Assembly: GCA_032073245.1 (NCBI GenBank)
Contig: DAMANX010000020.1
Location: 35,424 to 99,423, forward strand
Origin: QVMG01 sp032073245
Lineage (GTDB): Bacteria > Bacteroidota > Bacteroidia > Bacteroidales > Tannerellaceae
DNA: 64,000 nucleotides
Reading direction: 5' to 3'
Positions 17,548-27,714 of the stretch are shown in pieces (position 1 is the first letter of the stretch; every line of letters begins with the position of its first letter). The notes under the pieces are model-generated. The model was given only the letters and a program-made list of their open reading frames with translations. It was not told the DNA's origin and did no database searches. A program made the position numbers and the translations under genes.

Positions 17548-19026
17548 ATGAAATATAGTATATTAGTCAAATTAGTAATAATCCTTCTGTTGCCTTTTTA
17601 TGGACAGGCGCAGATGCAGGACACTCTCAGGCTTACATTGCCGGAAGTTGTCCGCATGGCAAGGGATCATTCACCGGAGGCTATTGCCGCCCGGCATTCC
17701 TTCCGGGCGGCTTACTGGAATTGGCGTACTTTCCGGGCAAATCTACTGCCAAGCCTCACGTTTACTTCCAATCCATTATTAAACCGTTCGATTAGTCCCA
17801 TTACTCTTCCGGATGGTAGCGACAGCTATATGCATCGTGACCAACTATCTATAGACGCTAATCTGACCATCAATCAAAATATCCCTTTTACGGGTGGTAG
17901 TCTTTTTATTTCCACAGAATTGGAGCGGTTAGATCTTTTTACAGATAATATAACTTCATACAAAACCACCCCCGTAGTTATTGGTTATCAACAAGATCTG
18001 TTTGGTTATAATCAATTGAAATGGAATAGGAAAATAGAACCTGTAAGATACACGGAAGCACGAAAATCATTAATAGAAGCATTGGAGTTAGTTGCAGCCG
18101 AAGCGACCCAAAAGTTTTTTCAACTGGCATCTGCACAAACAGATCTGGAAATTGCCCATTATAACTATGCAAATGCAGATACACTTTACAGGTATGCCCA
18201 AGGACGATATAATATAGGTACAATAACCGAAAATGAAATGCTACAATTGGAAATTAACCTGCTGACAGAACAAACGAACAGGATGAACGCACGTATAGAA
18301 GTTGAAGACTACATACAAGAACTACGCTCCTATCTGGGTATTACAGAAGATGTAGAGCTTCAGGCCATCATAAACCAACAAATTCCGGAGTTTATTGTAC
18401 CGGTTGATCAGGCATTGTCGTTGGCTTTCCAATTAAATCCTGAACCGGAAACCTTGCAACGTACCAAACTTGAAAGTGAAAGTGCTGTTGCCCGGGCAAA
18501 AGCTTCACGTGGATTTAAAGCCGATCTTTATGTGCAATTTGGTTTGACACAAACCGATCAGGCCTTAAAAGATGCCTACCACAGTCCGCTTGATCAACAA
18601 ATGGTTAGTATGGGTATTCGTATTCCCATCCTGGATTGGGGTGTTGGAAAAGGGCGGGTAAAAGTAGCTGTAAGTAACCGCGATAAAGTTTATACCGAAG
18701 TAGAACAAGCTCGTACCGATTTTGAATTGAATGTTATCAAAATGGTAAAACAGTTCAATCTGCAAAATGACCGGGTGATGATTGCTTTGAAAACAGATCA
18801 AACGGCACAACGCCGTAATGAGGTGGCCCAAAAACTCTATCTTCTTGGAAAGTCTGATATACTGGATCTAAATGCATCCATCTCTGAGAAAGATAAGGCA
18901 CGTAGAGCCTATCTACAAACATTATATAAATATTGGAGTCTGTATTATGGCCTGCGTAGTATCACCGGATACGATTTCGAATACAAAAGAGAATTGATTG
19001 AAGATTATGAGAAACTCCTGAAGTAA
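17548..19026 (+). CDS. TolC-family outer-membrane efflux protein
   Basis: The 492-aa product has a signal peptide (MKYSILVKLVIILLLPFYGQAQ) and two repeated coiled-coil halves typical of TolC channels (for example AAEATQKFFQLASAQTDLEIA and YAQGRYNIGTITENEMLQLE in the first half; the second half begins about residue 280). It forms the outer-membrane conduit for the export system encoded downstream. The ATG lies within a couple of bases of the predicted sigma-54 start site, so the message may be nearly leaderless. No other start keeps the signal peptide. It is the first gene of a five-gene operon. Confidence 0.92.
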   Translation: MKYSILVKLVIILLLPFYGQAQMQDTLRLTLPEVVRMARDHSPEAIAARHSFRAAYWNWRTFRANLLPSLTFTSNPLLNRSISPITLPDGSDSYMHRDQLSIDANLTINQNIPFTGGSLFISTELERLDLFTDNITSYKTTPVVIGYQQDLFGYNQLKWNRKIEPVRYTEARKSLIEALELVAAEATQKFFQLASAQTDLEIAHYNYANADTLYRYAQGRYNIGTITENEMLQLEINLLTEQTNRMNARIEVEDYIQELRSYLGITEDVELQAIINQQIPEFIVPVDQALSLAFQLNPEPETLQRTKLESESAVARAKASRGFKADLYVQFGLTQTDQALKDAYHSPLDQQMVSMGIRIPILDWGVGKGRVKVAVSNRDKVYTEVEQARTDFELNVIKMVKQFNLQNDRVMIALKTDQTAQRRNEVAQKLYLLGKSDILDLNASISEKDKARRAYLQTLYKYWSLYYGLRSITGYDFEYKRELIEDYEKLLK

Positions 19027-19051
19027 TTGTTAATTATTAATTGTTAATTAT
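19024..19051. repeat. Perfect 14-bp tandem duplication
   Basis: TAATTGTTAATTAT occurs twice head to tail, starting at the TolC stop codon and filling most of the spacer before the adaptor gene. Confidence 0.8.
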
Positions 19052-19059
19052 AAACTGAC

Positions 19060-20310
19060 GTGGACACACCTATTCAAAAGAAGCCGTTCTATTACCGGTA
19101 TCGGTATTATATATTAGGAACTATAGCCTTTATTGCTCTGTTAATCTATGTTGCTATCACTGCATCAGGTGGGAGAAAACTCCGTACAGAAGTAGATAAT
19201 CTAATTATTGGCGAGACCGTTGCCGGTAAATTCATGGAATATGTAGATGTGGAAGGTGTTGTACAACCGATTCTAACCATTAAGATCAATGCAAGGGAAG
19301 CCGGTAGTGTGGATCGTATTGTTGCAGAGGAAGGAACCATGCTCATAAAAGGTGATACAATTCTGGTTTTATCCAACCCTGAATTGGTACGTTCCATTGA
19401 AGATCAGCAGGATGAATGGGAAAAACAACTTATTTCTTTTCAGGAAAAAGAAATTGAAATGGAACAAAAGAGCCTCAACTTACAACAACAAGTTCTACAA
19501 ACTACCTATGAACTCAATCGTTTAGAAAAAAGTTTCGCTCTGGATGAAGAAGAATTCCGTATGGGCGTAAAAAGTAAAGCTCAGTTGGATGTACAGCGTG
19601 ATGAATTCACTTTTAAAACCCGTACAACAGCTTTACAACTGGAAGGGCTGAAGCACGACAGTACAGTAACTATATTGCGGACTGAATTAATGAAAAATGA
19701 CCTGGAACGGGAACGAAAGAAATACCTTCGTGCCAGCGAGCGAATGGATCAACTGATTGTACGCGCTCCTATCTCAGGGCAACTTAGCTTTGTTAAAGTT
19801 ACCCCCGGCCAACAAGTACAAAGCACCGAAAGTATAGCAGAGATCAAAGTTCTTGACCAATATAAAATCCATACTTCGCTAAGCGAATACTATATTGACC
19901 GGATTATGACCGGCCTACCCGGAACCATCACCTGGCAGGGAAAAAAGTATTCTTTACGCATTTCCAAAGTAGTACCGGAAGTGAAAGACCGAAACTTTGA
20001 TGTGGACCTTGTCTTCACCGGTGAACTCCCTGATAATGTACGTATTGGTAAAAGTTTCCGTGTGCAGATTGAGCTTGGACAACCGGAAGACGCTCTGGTC
20101 ATCCCTCGTGGGGATTTCTTCCAAACCACCGGTGGACAATGGATATACAAAGTAAATGCCGCTGGCACAAGGGCTACACGTATTCCCATTAGTATCGGAC
20201 GGCAAAATCCTCAACAATATGAAATCACCAGCGGATTACAACCAGGAGACAAAGTTATTGTGACAGGCTACAGTACATTCGGAGATGCACAGGAGTTAAT
20301 TCTGAAATAA
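19060..20310 (+). CDS. Periplasmic adaptor (HlyD / membrane-fusion) protein
   Basis: The 416-aa product starts with GTG. It has an N-terminal membrane anchor (YYILGTIAFIALLIYVAI, about 16-33), a biotinyl-lipoyl half (VEGVVQPILTIKINAREAG and LIVRAPISGQLSFV), a long alpha-hairpin between them (about 110-215), and C-terminal beta-barrel and membrane-proximal domains. It links inner-membrane permeases to the TolC protein. It lies 33 bp after the TolC gene and 52 bp before the first permease. Confidence 0.92.
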   Translation: MDTPIQKKPFYYRYRYYILGTIAFIALLIYVAITASGGRKLRTEVDNLIIGETVAGKFMEYVDVEGVVQPILTIKINAREAGSVDRIVAEEGTMLIKGDTILVLSNPELVRSIEDQQDEWEKQLISFQEKEIEMEQKSLNLQQQVLQTTYELNRLEKSFALDEEEFRMGVKSKAQLDVQRDEFTFKTRTTALQLEGLKHDSTVTILRTELMKNDLERERKKYLRASERMDQLIVRAPISGQLSFVKVTPGQQVQSTESIAEIKVLDQYKIHTSLSEYYIDRIMTGLPGTITWQGKKYSLRISKVVPEVKDRNFDVDLVFTGELPDNVRIGKSFRVQIELGQPEDALVIPRGDFFQTTGGQWIYKVNAAGTRATRIPISIGRQNPQQYEITSGLQPGDKVIVTGYSTFGDAQELILK

Positions 20311-20362
20311 TGAGAGATGCGTTTGAATTCAATATGTAAATAATATCTTATATTTATACACC

Positions 20363-22741
20363 ATGAAACTACTGTTGCTATCCTTACGTTCCTTAAAACG
20401 TTTTGAGTTTTATTCGATAATTAATATTCTAGGCCTAGCCCTAAGTCTAACGTGTGTAATAATCATAAGCCGTTATGCATATAGTGAATTATCAACCGAT
20501 AGATTTAACAGTAAGTTAGATCGTCTTTCTCTTATTACTTTTGAGTATCCGCATGGCATTCCTGGAATTCGATTGGATAATAAACCAATGAATCCTCTCC
20601 TGAATGATATATCGGTAGAAAAAACGACTTCATTAAATTTTCTGGACAGTAAAATCAGCTACAATAATAATGTTTACGAAACAAAAGTATTAATTACAGA
20701 TAGTAACTTTCTTCAGTTATTGGATTATCCTTTAATAGCAGGAAATCAGAATACCTTATTTAAAAATCCGAATGGGGTTGCTATAACCCGTTCTTATGCT
20801 GAATTTCTATTTGGCAAAGAAGATCCTATAGGAAAAGAAATTAGTTTCACAACAGGCCAGCAAGCTGTTATTGAAGGCATTATCGGCAAGCCATCCACAA
20901 AAAGTTCTTTTTCTTTTGACTTAGTTTCATCATCTGATTTAAATATTGGGAGTGGATTAGGAATAACACTGGTTCTCCTTTATCCTAACATAGAAATTCA
21001 AGAGCTCAATAAAAGGTGGAGTTCCCCAATACAAGATGACGGTCAAATGGGAGATATAAAATATCAGTTTTTTCCTCTAAAGAAACTATATTTTGATAAA
21101 ACCATTATGGATTTCTATGGATTTGGAACCGGCAATTATAATAATATTCTCATGCTGTCAGCTACAGCTATTCTTATCTTGTTTGTTGGATTATTCAATT
21201 ATATCAACATTTATGCGCTTATTCAGCAAAAGAGGAATCGTGAGTTCGGTTTAAAAAAAGTCTTTGGAACAGGCTTGCATCATATAATTAGTCAATTACT
21301 ATTAGAAAATTTCATTTTAATAAGCGTAGCATTACTCTTATCATGGGTCTTTGTAGAATTGGCCGGAGGATTATTTCAATCCTATTTAGGGCTTACACAG
21401 GTAATAAGACCCTCATTTAACTTACTTTTATCTGTAGGTATATTGCTATCGCTTCCGTTGATAGTATCTGTACATCCCTTTCTGAAATTTATTTATTCTC
21501 CCACCATCAGTTCTTTACGTTCTTCTTTTTTAGGAAGAAAACCAGGCATCACACGTTCTATATTTCTTTCATTCCAGTATGTAATTTCTATTACTTTGAT
21601 TATTATGTCTTTGCTTCTAGTAAAACAGCTTAACTATATGTTAACCGCCGATCCGGGATACCTTATTAAAGATATGATCAAAGTTCCATTTACTATAAAT
21701 GATGAACGTCAATCTTCTTATTCTGATGATAATATTGAGCGCGAAGACAAAAAGAGAATATTGCAACAAATAACTAAAGAAATGGACGAGTCACCTATAT
21801 TTAGGAAATGGCAATTTAGCGTCACTCCCAATAAGTTAGGAAGAGGAATTGCAAAGTTTAAGACTGAAGATGGCAAATTCATACCCGCTATTTCACAATA
21901 CGCTACAAATAAATATTTGGATTTCTATGAATTTCAACTTATAGAAGGTAGATCCTGGGATGAAACACAAAACAATTCTATACCAATACCAGTCATTGTA
22001 AATGAGAGTGCACTAAAAGCATTTGAAATAACAGATATCCACAACACATTAATATATCCGGAAAATAGCTATTTTCCGGCTGACGGGAAATTTTTAAAGA
22101 ATCCATCTATGCAGATTATTGGTGTTATAAAGGATTTTCGCATTGGACATCTATCCGGAGCTACACCACCCATCATATTCTACAATTATGATTTGCCTCC
22201 TCTCCATTACCCGAATGTAATTGCCGTTATTTCTCCCGGTAAACGAGTTGAAGCGATTCACTTCTTTCAAAAGATACACGATGAAATAGTGGGGGGAGAC
22301 TTTACTTATTCATATATAGAAGATGAAATAAAGGCTCTCTATGAAGAAGATAAAAAGATAACAACAATCTTTTCCATCTTTGCTTTCATAGCTATATTAA
22401 TCTCATCAATGGGATTATTCGGTATATCTCTGTTTGATGTACAGCAACGTTATAAAGAAATTGCTATTCGAAAAGTCAATGGGGCCACTGCTTCAGTTAT
22501 AATGAAAATGTTGCTAAAAAAATACACTGTTATATTACTGGTTTCTTTTATAATAGCAACACCAATTTCCTGGTTATTTCTCAGGAAATACCTCGAAGGT
22601 TTTGCCTATAAAACCTCTATTTCCTGGTGGCTATTCGCTGTAGCCTTATTGATCACCGCCGGTATTGCCTTAATAACACTTTACTGGCAAGTTAAAAAAG
22701 CAGCCGAAACAAATCCTGCGGAAGCTATAAAATCGGAGTAG
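20363..22741 (+). CDS. FtsX-type ABC transporter permease 1 (double MacB/FtsX)
   Basis: The product is 792 aa. An N-terminal membrane helix (about 13-33) is followed by a periplasmic MacB-core-like domain, a three-helix FtsX domain (about 270-380), a second helix and periplasmic domain, and a C-terminal FtsX domain (about 670-790) ending NPAEAIKSE. The FtsX signatures EFGLKKVFGTG and KEIAIRKVNGA are visible. It has no ATP-binding domain. It would form the inner-membrane part of a MacB-like tripartite exporter or an extrusion-type transporter. It is the first of three tandem paralogues and is less like the other two. Confidence 0.9.
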   Translation: MKLLLLSLRSLKRFEFYSIINILGLALSLTCVIIISRYAYSELSTDRFNSKLDRLSLITFEYPHGIPGIRLDNKPMNPLLNDISVEKTTSLNFLDSKISYNNNVYETKVLITDSNFLQLLDYPLIAGNQNTLFKNPNGVAITRSYAEFLFGKEDPIGKEISFTTGQQAVIEGIIGKPSTKSSFSFDLVSSSDLNIGSGLGITLVLLYPNIEIQELNKRWSSPIQDDGQMGDIKYQFFPLKKLYFDKTIMDFYGFGTGNYNNILMLSATAILILFVGLFNYINIYALIQQKRNREFGLKKVFGTGLHHIISQLLLENFILISVALLLSWVFVELAGGLFQSYLGLTQVIRPSFNLLLSVGILLSLPLIVSVHPFLKFIYSPTISSLRSSFLGRKPGITRSIFLSFQYVISITLIIMSLLLVKQLNYMLTADPGYLIKDMIKVPFTINDERQSSYSDDNIEREDKKRILQQITKEMDESPIFRKWQFSVTPNKLGRGIAKFKTEDGKFIPAISQYATNKYLDFYEFQLIEGRSWDETQNNSIPIPVIVNESALKAFEITDIHNTLIYPENSYFPADGKFLKNPSMQIIGVIKDFRIGHLSGATPPIIFYNYDLPPLHYPNVIAVISPGKRVEAIHFFQKIHDEIVGGDFTYSYIEDEIKALYEEDKKITTIFSIFAFIAILISSMGLFGISLFDVQQRYKEIAIRKVNGATASVIMKMLLKKYTVILLVSFIIATPISWLFLRKYLEGFAYKTSISWWLFAVALLITAGIALITLYWQVKKAAETNPAEAIKSE

Positions 22742-22815
22742 ATGTTTTTGATAAGTTTCAGTATAATGAGAAAAATTGAAATTAATATTTTAATAATCAG
22801 TTGAATAAATAAAAG

Positions 22816-25185
22816 ATGATAACATACTATCTTAAAATAGCCCTTCGGCAAATAAATAAAAATAAAACACAATACATTCTTTCTATAATAGGTATTGCTG
22901 TCGGTTTACTCTGTTTTAGCATGACCAACTACTATATTCGCAGAGCATTCAACCAATTTACTGTGTGGCCAAATGCCGATAGAATTGCTAAAGTTAACAT
23001 AAAACCTAATACAAATAATTCCTACAATGCTTATTTTACAGGGAAAGAGCTACAGATGCTATTAACCGATCCGATTGCCGGGATTGAAAAAATAACCTGG
23101 GTGGAAAATGAGGATAAGAAAAACATCACTTTCATAAAAGAAGACGGTACAGAAATTCCTTTTATATGTAATACTTATAATATTACAGATGATTTTATCT
23201 CTATTTATTCCTTAAAGTCAATTGCCGGCGATATTTCCTCATTGAATCCGGGGGAAGTTATTATATCTCAAAGAATGGCAGAAAAAGTATTTGGAAAAGA
23301 AAACCCTCTTGGAAAGATTATTTACCCGACACCATCCCATATTGACACTTCACCTATTCAGTATTCAACAATCCGTGCAGTTATTAAAAATCTACCGGAT
23401 AATGTGTCTGAAAATAAAGATCTTTATTTTCCCATTACCAAACCTATAGATCCGAATTATAATTATTGGAGTTCTGTTACCATACTACTTGAAAAAGGTA
23501 TCTCAACGGAAGAAATAAATAAAAGGCTAAAGGCACAAATACAACCTTTTGGAGAAAAAAACGAACAATATCTGGGAGTTGAGATTCTTCGCTCTTTAGC
23601 ACTAAAAAGCCCTTTATTCGCAACAGCATTGATTATGGGAATTATCGGATCACTTGTGTTGGTTGTTGCATTGATTAACTTCCTAAAATTATGTATACAA
23701 TCTTTTTACAGCAGAAACAGAGAACTTAGTTTACGTAAAAGTCTTGGTTCAACCCAATGGGATTTATTTTATTTACTTTTTAGTGAAGTATTTATTTTAT
23801 TGATTATTTCTGTATTTGTTACATTTGTATTGACAGAACTATTTCTTCCTTATTTTTTCCTCTATTTTCTACCTCTAACCCTTAGTAAGGATCCGGCCAT
23901 ACAAGTAAATACGTCCCTATTGTTCCAACAACAAATTGAGTATCTAATGGGATTGTTCCTTCTTTGTGGTGCTATTAGTTATTTTTCCGTTACAAGGATA
24001 AAATATACAAATCTTATTCGGGGTATTCGGGGAGGAAATAATGGGAAGCACCGTATAAGGGATATTATGTTAGGCATCCAGATCTTTATTTGCTTCCTCT
24101 TTATTAGCGCCGGAGTTGGATTAAATATAGTTTTCAATTATTTACAGGATTTTAATGATGAAACTTTAACAAGTGAAGAATGTCAACAGATATGGCAGAT
24201 AAAACTTGATGAACCTCAGTTATCAGGACTTGAATCTGAAATCATAAATGAAATATCAGCTTTAGCAGGAGTGGAAGAAATTATGCACCAAGCTAAAGAA
24301 CCAGAAGTTCAGTATAAAATTTCAGATGATATTACAATAATAGGTGGATCTCTTATTACGAGCAGTAATTATGCAAATTTCATGCACATGCCAATGGAAG
24401 GAAGAATGCCCCAATCTTCACAGGAGATAGCCGTTTCGCGTTCATTTATATGGGAACAGGAAGATAGAGGGATAACTACTCGAATGGTTCAATTGGATGA
24501 TAAAATTTATCATATTACAGGCATCTATGAACAAATACCTTTTCATCTGAAATTAACCAGAGAACAATTTAAGAAAATAGATTCACCAATCAGATTTACG
24601 GTTCTTAAGCATGCTGATGATGATATGTATAAACATAATTTTTATATAAAAAGTAGGCCCAATCAACAGGAAACTGTAAAAGAAGGAATATTTCAGATCG
24701 TCCGTACACACTTGCCGGAGTCAATTCCTTTTGAAATCATATCAATGGATGAAGGAAACAAACTTTCAGGTGGAGGTGGTACTGGTGGTATTATTGGAGA
24801 TATATTCTTATTGCTTTCAATAATTAGCCTTATCATAACAGTAATAGGAATTCATTCTGCTATTACTTCAGATACTCAAAATCGGCGAAAAGAAGTTGCT
24901 ATCCGTAAAATTAATGGAGCAGGCCATGAAGCAATAGCTTTATTATTCGGCAAGTTATACATTCGTTTATTATTTATAACGGTTATTCCTGCATTTGTCA
25001 TAGTTTATCTCTCGTTATATAAATTCATGAATGCTGAAATACCTATCTATAGCGGATGGCTTAATAACCCTGTAATATGGTTAAGTATTTTTCTTTTTGT
25101 TTGCATAATAATTCTTACAACTGTAGCTTATCGGATTTGGCATATATGCCGGTTAAATCCTGCAGAAGTGATAAAATCAGAATAA
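22816..25185 (+). CDS. FtsX-type ABC transporter permease 2
   Basis: The 789-aa paralogue has the same two-half layout. The N-terminal helix carries IIGIAVGLLCFSM, the first FtsX domain has RELSLRKSLGS (about residues 295-305), and the C-terminal FtsX domain has KEVAIRKINGA and ends LNPAEVIKSE. It is closer to permease 3 than to permease 1, which suggests a later duplication. It has no ATPase motif. The next gene begins 1 bp after its stop codon, implying translational coupling. Confidence 0.9.
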   Translation: MITYYLKIALRQINKNKTQYILSIIGIAVGLLCFSMTNYYIRRAFNQFTVWPNADRIAKVNIKPNTNNSYNAYFTGKELQMLLTDPIAGIEKITWVENEDKKNITFIKEDGTEIPFICNTYNITDDFISIYSLKSIAGDISSLNPGEVIISQRMAEKVFGKENPLGKIIYPTPSHIDTSPIQYSTIRAVIKNLPDNVSENKDLYFPITKPIDPNYNYWSSVTILLEKGISTEEINKRLKAQIQPFGEKNEQYLGVEILRSLALKSPLFATALIMGIIGSLVLVVALINFLKLCIQSFYSRNRELSLRKSLGSTQWDLFYLLFSEVFILLIISVFVTFVLTELFLPYFFLYFLPLTLSKDPAIQVNTSLLFQQQIEYLMGLFLLCGAISYFSVTRIKYTNLIRGIRGGNNGKHRIRDIMLGIQIFICFLFISAGVGLNIVFNYLQDFNDETLTSEECQQIWQIKLDEPQLSGLESEIINEISALAGVEEIMHQAKEPEVQYKISDDITIIGGSLITSSNYANFMHMPMEGRMPQSSQEIAVSRSFIWEQEDRGITTRMVQLDDKIYHITGIYEQIPFHLKLTREQFKKIDSPIRFTVLKHADDDMYKHNFYIKSRPNQQETVKEGIFQIVRTHLPESIPFEIISMDEGNKLSGGGGTGGIIGDIFLLLSIISLIITVIGIHSAITSDTQNRRKEVAIRKINGAGHEAIALLFGKLYIRLLFITVIPAFVIVYLSLYKFMNAEIPIYSGWLNNPVIWLSIFLFVCIIILTTVAYRIWHICRLNPAEVIKSE

Positions 25186-25186
25186 T

Positions 25187-27544
25187 ATGATCTCTCTATT
25201 CAAACATAATCTCAAAGTTGCAATTCGGAACTTCTCCAAAGAGAAAGGCCAAACATTGATCTGTATTCTGGGACTGGCCATGGGAATATTATCTTTTACA
25301 GTTTGCACTTATGTCATACGCTTAATGGTTTCCGTCAACAGTAAATTTCCTAACTATGAGCAAATAGGGAAACTCGAATCATTTAGTGAACAAAAGGATT
25401 ATCGGATTAATTTTCCTTTAAGTTATATCAATCAGTTACAGAGTTTACAGATAGATGAGATAGAAGCGATTGCTGCAAGTCATTATGGATACGGGGATGG
25501 CACAATGATTGATTTTGAAAGTAATAACGGAAAAAGTAATCCCTATTTTATAGAAATTATCTATGTAAACCAAGACTTTATGAAAGTTTTCTCTGTCAAA
25601 TTGTTAGAGGGAGATTTAGCAACGCTCTTTAGCCAACCACGATCCGTTATTTTATCCCAGGAAGCAGCACAAAAAATATATGGTGATGAGTCCCCATTAG
25701 GTAAAACGGTCAAAAGCGGTGAAAACCTTTATACTATACGTGGAGTCATGAAAGATTTACCTATACCCAACAGCATTACCAATACGACACCTATTGATAT
25801 GCTCTACTGCGTTACCGAAGATGATAACTTTACCTTCAATTTCTGGGCATTCGCTCTACTTAAGCGAAATATTTCATTAGATAAATTAAATGAACAGCTA
25901 GCTCATTCAGGCACCAACTTTCGAGACGAATCGAGCGAAACATCAAAAGGGACGAGGTTATTTATTCCGCGGATTAGTAAATTAAATAATGAGAAAGATA
26001 TCAGGTTCTGGTTGGAAGCAATGATCCCGATTGGAGTGGGATTTATGGTATTGCTAGCCGGATTGATCAATTTTTTGAATTTTACTATTGGCTCTTTCTA
26101 CAATAGAATACGTGAATTAAGTTTACGGAAAAGCTTAGGAGCCTATAAAAAAGAGATTTTCTTTCAACTATTTACTGAACTTGCATTAGAAATACTTCTT
26201 GCAACTATTCTTTCACTTTGCATCACTGAATTAGTTTTACCAAGTCTTCTAAATAATTTATGGAGTTCATCAGTTGACGGCCCTAGTTTCCCTTTCGATA
26301 TTACCATTATCGCATGGCATCAATTACAATATCTTTTCTTTATCTTGGTAGGTTGTGGTGTAATTAGTTGGTTTGCAACCGATCGTCTATTGCAACAAAC
26401 GACTATGTGGGGAATACGAGGGGGTACTAATAAAGGTTCAAAACATGGTATCCGTAACTTTATGCTTGGCATTCAATTTTTTATATTTCTTTCTTTTTTC
26501 GGTGCAACTGCTATCCTGTTCATGCAAAGCGCTACGATGAAAAAAGGCCTTCTTCCTAAGTACACACAAGAAGAAAAAGATCGGACTATTATCGTTACTT
26601 TGGATTTTCCTCAAACAGATGGAATTGAACAAGAAGTTGTACGCCAGCTTGCTTCAAGTCAATGGGTAGAAGATCATGTTATAATGGGAAGGCATGATCT
26701 GCCCCTTCATCAACCAAAAAACTTTAATTTAAATTCAGGTGAAACTGTAGGGGTCGGCCTATTGGAAGCAGGATCTAATCTATGTAGTTTTTTACACATA
26801 TCCTTATTACAAGGTAAAATACCCGATGCCCCACAACAAGTATTAGTTAATCAAAGTTTCTATCAACTATTGGAAAAAGAAGGTATACACAATATGTTTA
26901 CTTTATTTGATGTAACTTATCATATCTCGGGGGTGATTGAAGATACAGAGATGGGAGAAGTCGGAAATATGAAATATCTAATTATAAAATCCAGTGATAA
27001 GCCATTTTCCTGTATGTTAAGAAGTATTCCGGGACAAACAAAAAAGATGCAGGAGCATATTGACCATGTTATGAGGCAGTGGGTACCCAATAGTATACCA
27101 CTAAAGGTTTATACTTTCGAACAACAAGTTGGTATAGTAAGGATCATAATAATAGGTTTTCGCAATTTATTTCTTGCATTTGCACTTATTTGCCTGTTTA
27201 TTAATTTACTAGGTATTTATTCTGCTATTTCACTCGATACACAAAAGCGCCAGAAAGAGGTTGCTATCAGGAAAATAAACGGGGCATCATTTAAGGACAT
27301 TATTATATTGTTTGGTAAGCTATATGTATTGTTATTAGCGGTAACGGCCGCGTTTGCCCTACCTTTATTATGGCTATTGGCCACATACGTTTTAATGGAC
27401 TTCAGAGTTCAATATAACTTCAATAATCCTTTGTTTTGGATAATCTTCTTATTGATTGTAGCAGGTATTATTACAATTACAATTGGCTATCGCCTGTATC
27501 TTACCATTCGCCTGAATCCGGCAGATGTAATAAAAGCAGAATAG
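25187..27544 (+). CDS. FtsX-type ABC transporter permease 3
   Basis: The 785-aa third paralogue shows ILGLAMGILSF in the first membrane helix, RELSLRKSLGA in the first FtsX domain, and KEVAIRKINGAS in the C-terminal FtsX domain, ending LNPADVIKAE. It has about eight membrane helices and two periplasmic domains. It closes the operon, and a 48-bp palindrome follows 36 bp after the stop. No ATP-binding subunit is encoded here, so an ATPase from elsewhere must energise the three permeases if they are ABC transporters. Confidence 0.9.
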   Translation: MISLFKHNLKVAIRNFSKEKGQTLICILGLAMGILSFTVCTYVIRLMVSVNSKFPNYEQIGKLESFSEQKDYRINFPLSYINQLQSLQIDEIEAIAASHYGYGDGTMIDFESNNGKSNPYFIEIIYVNQDFMKVFSVKLLEGDLATLFSQPRSVILSQEAAQKIYGDESPLGKTVKSGENLYTIRGVMKDLPIPNSITNTTPIDMLYCVTEDDNFTFNFWAFALLKRNISLDKLNEQLAHSGTNFRDESSETSKGTRLFIPRISKLNNEKDIRFWLEAMIPIGVGFMVLLAGLINFLNFTIGSFYNRIRELSLRKSLGAYKKEIFFQLFTELALEILLATILSLCITELVLPSLLNNLWSSSVDGPSFPFDITIIAWHQLQYLFFILVGCGVISWFATDRLLQQTTMWGIRGGTNKGSKHGIRNFMLGIQFFIFLSFFGATAILFMQSATMKKGLLPKYTQEEKDRTIIVTLDFPQTDGIEQEVVRQLASSQWVEDHVIMGRHDLPLHQPKNFNLNSGETVGVGLLEAGSNLCSFLHISLLQGKIPDAPQQVLVNQSFYQLLEKEGIHNMFTLFDVTYHISGVIEDTEMGEVGNMKYLIIKSSDKPFSCMLRSIPGQTKKMQEHIDHVMRQWVPNSIPLKVYTFEQQVGIVRIIIIGFRNLFLAFALICLFINLLGIYSAISLDTQKRQKEVAIRKINGASFKDIIILFGKLYVLLLAVTAAFALPLLWLLATYVLMDFRVQYNFNNPLFWIIFLLIVAGIITITIGYRLYLTIRLNPADVIKAE

Positions 27545-27580
27545 TTGAGGAAAATATGAAGATTAAAGAGAATAGCAAGT

Positions 27581-27628
27581 AGACTATCCTGGCTCCTCGC
27601 CTGGCCAGGCGAGGAGTCAGGATAGTCT
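27581..27628. repeat. 48-bp near-perfect palindrome
   Basis: The 24-bp arms (AGACTATCCTGG...GCCTGG / CCAGGC...AGGATAGTCT) match with one mismatch and no loop. The left half recurs at 6205-6244. It lies just after the permease operon and may also stop transcription, although there is no strong T run. Confidence 0.75.
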
Positions 27629-27714
27629 TAATTTCTCACATCAGCATCTTCAAAAATTAAACTATTTGAATCTTCCAGCACCACCCAGAGACTAAAATGT
27701 CTACACACGAGTTC

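Noticed and set aside
17376..17570. 65-codon N-terminal extension of the sigma-54 activator
   Set aside because: It would cover the divergent promoter and dyads, and the receiver starts naturally at ATG 17375.
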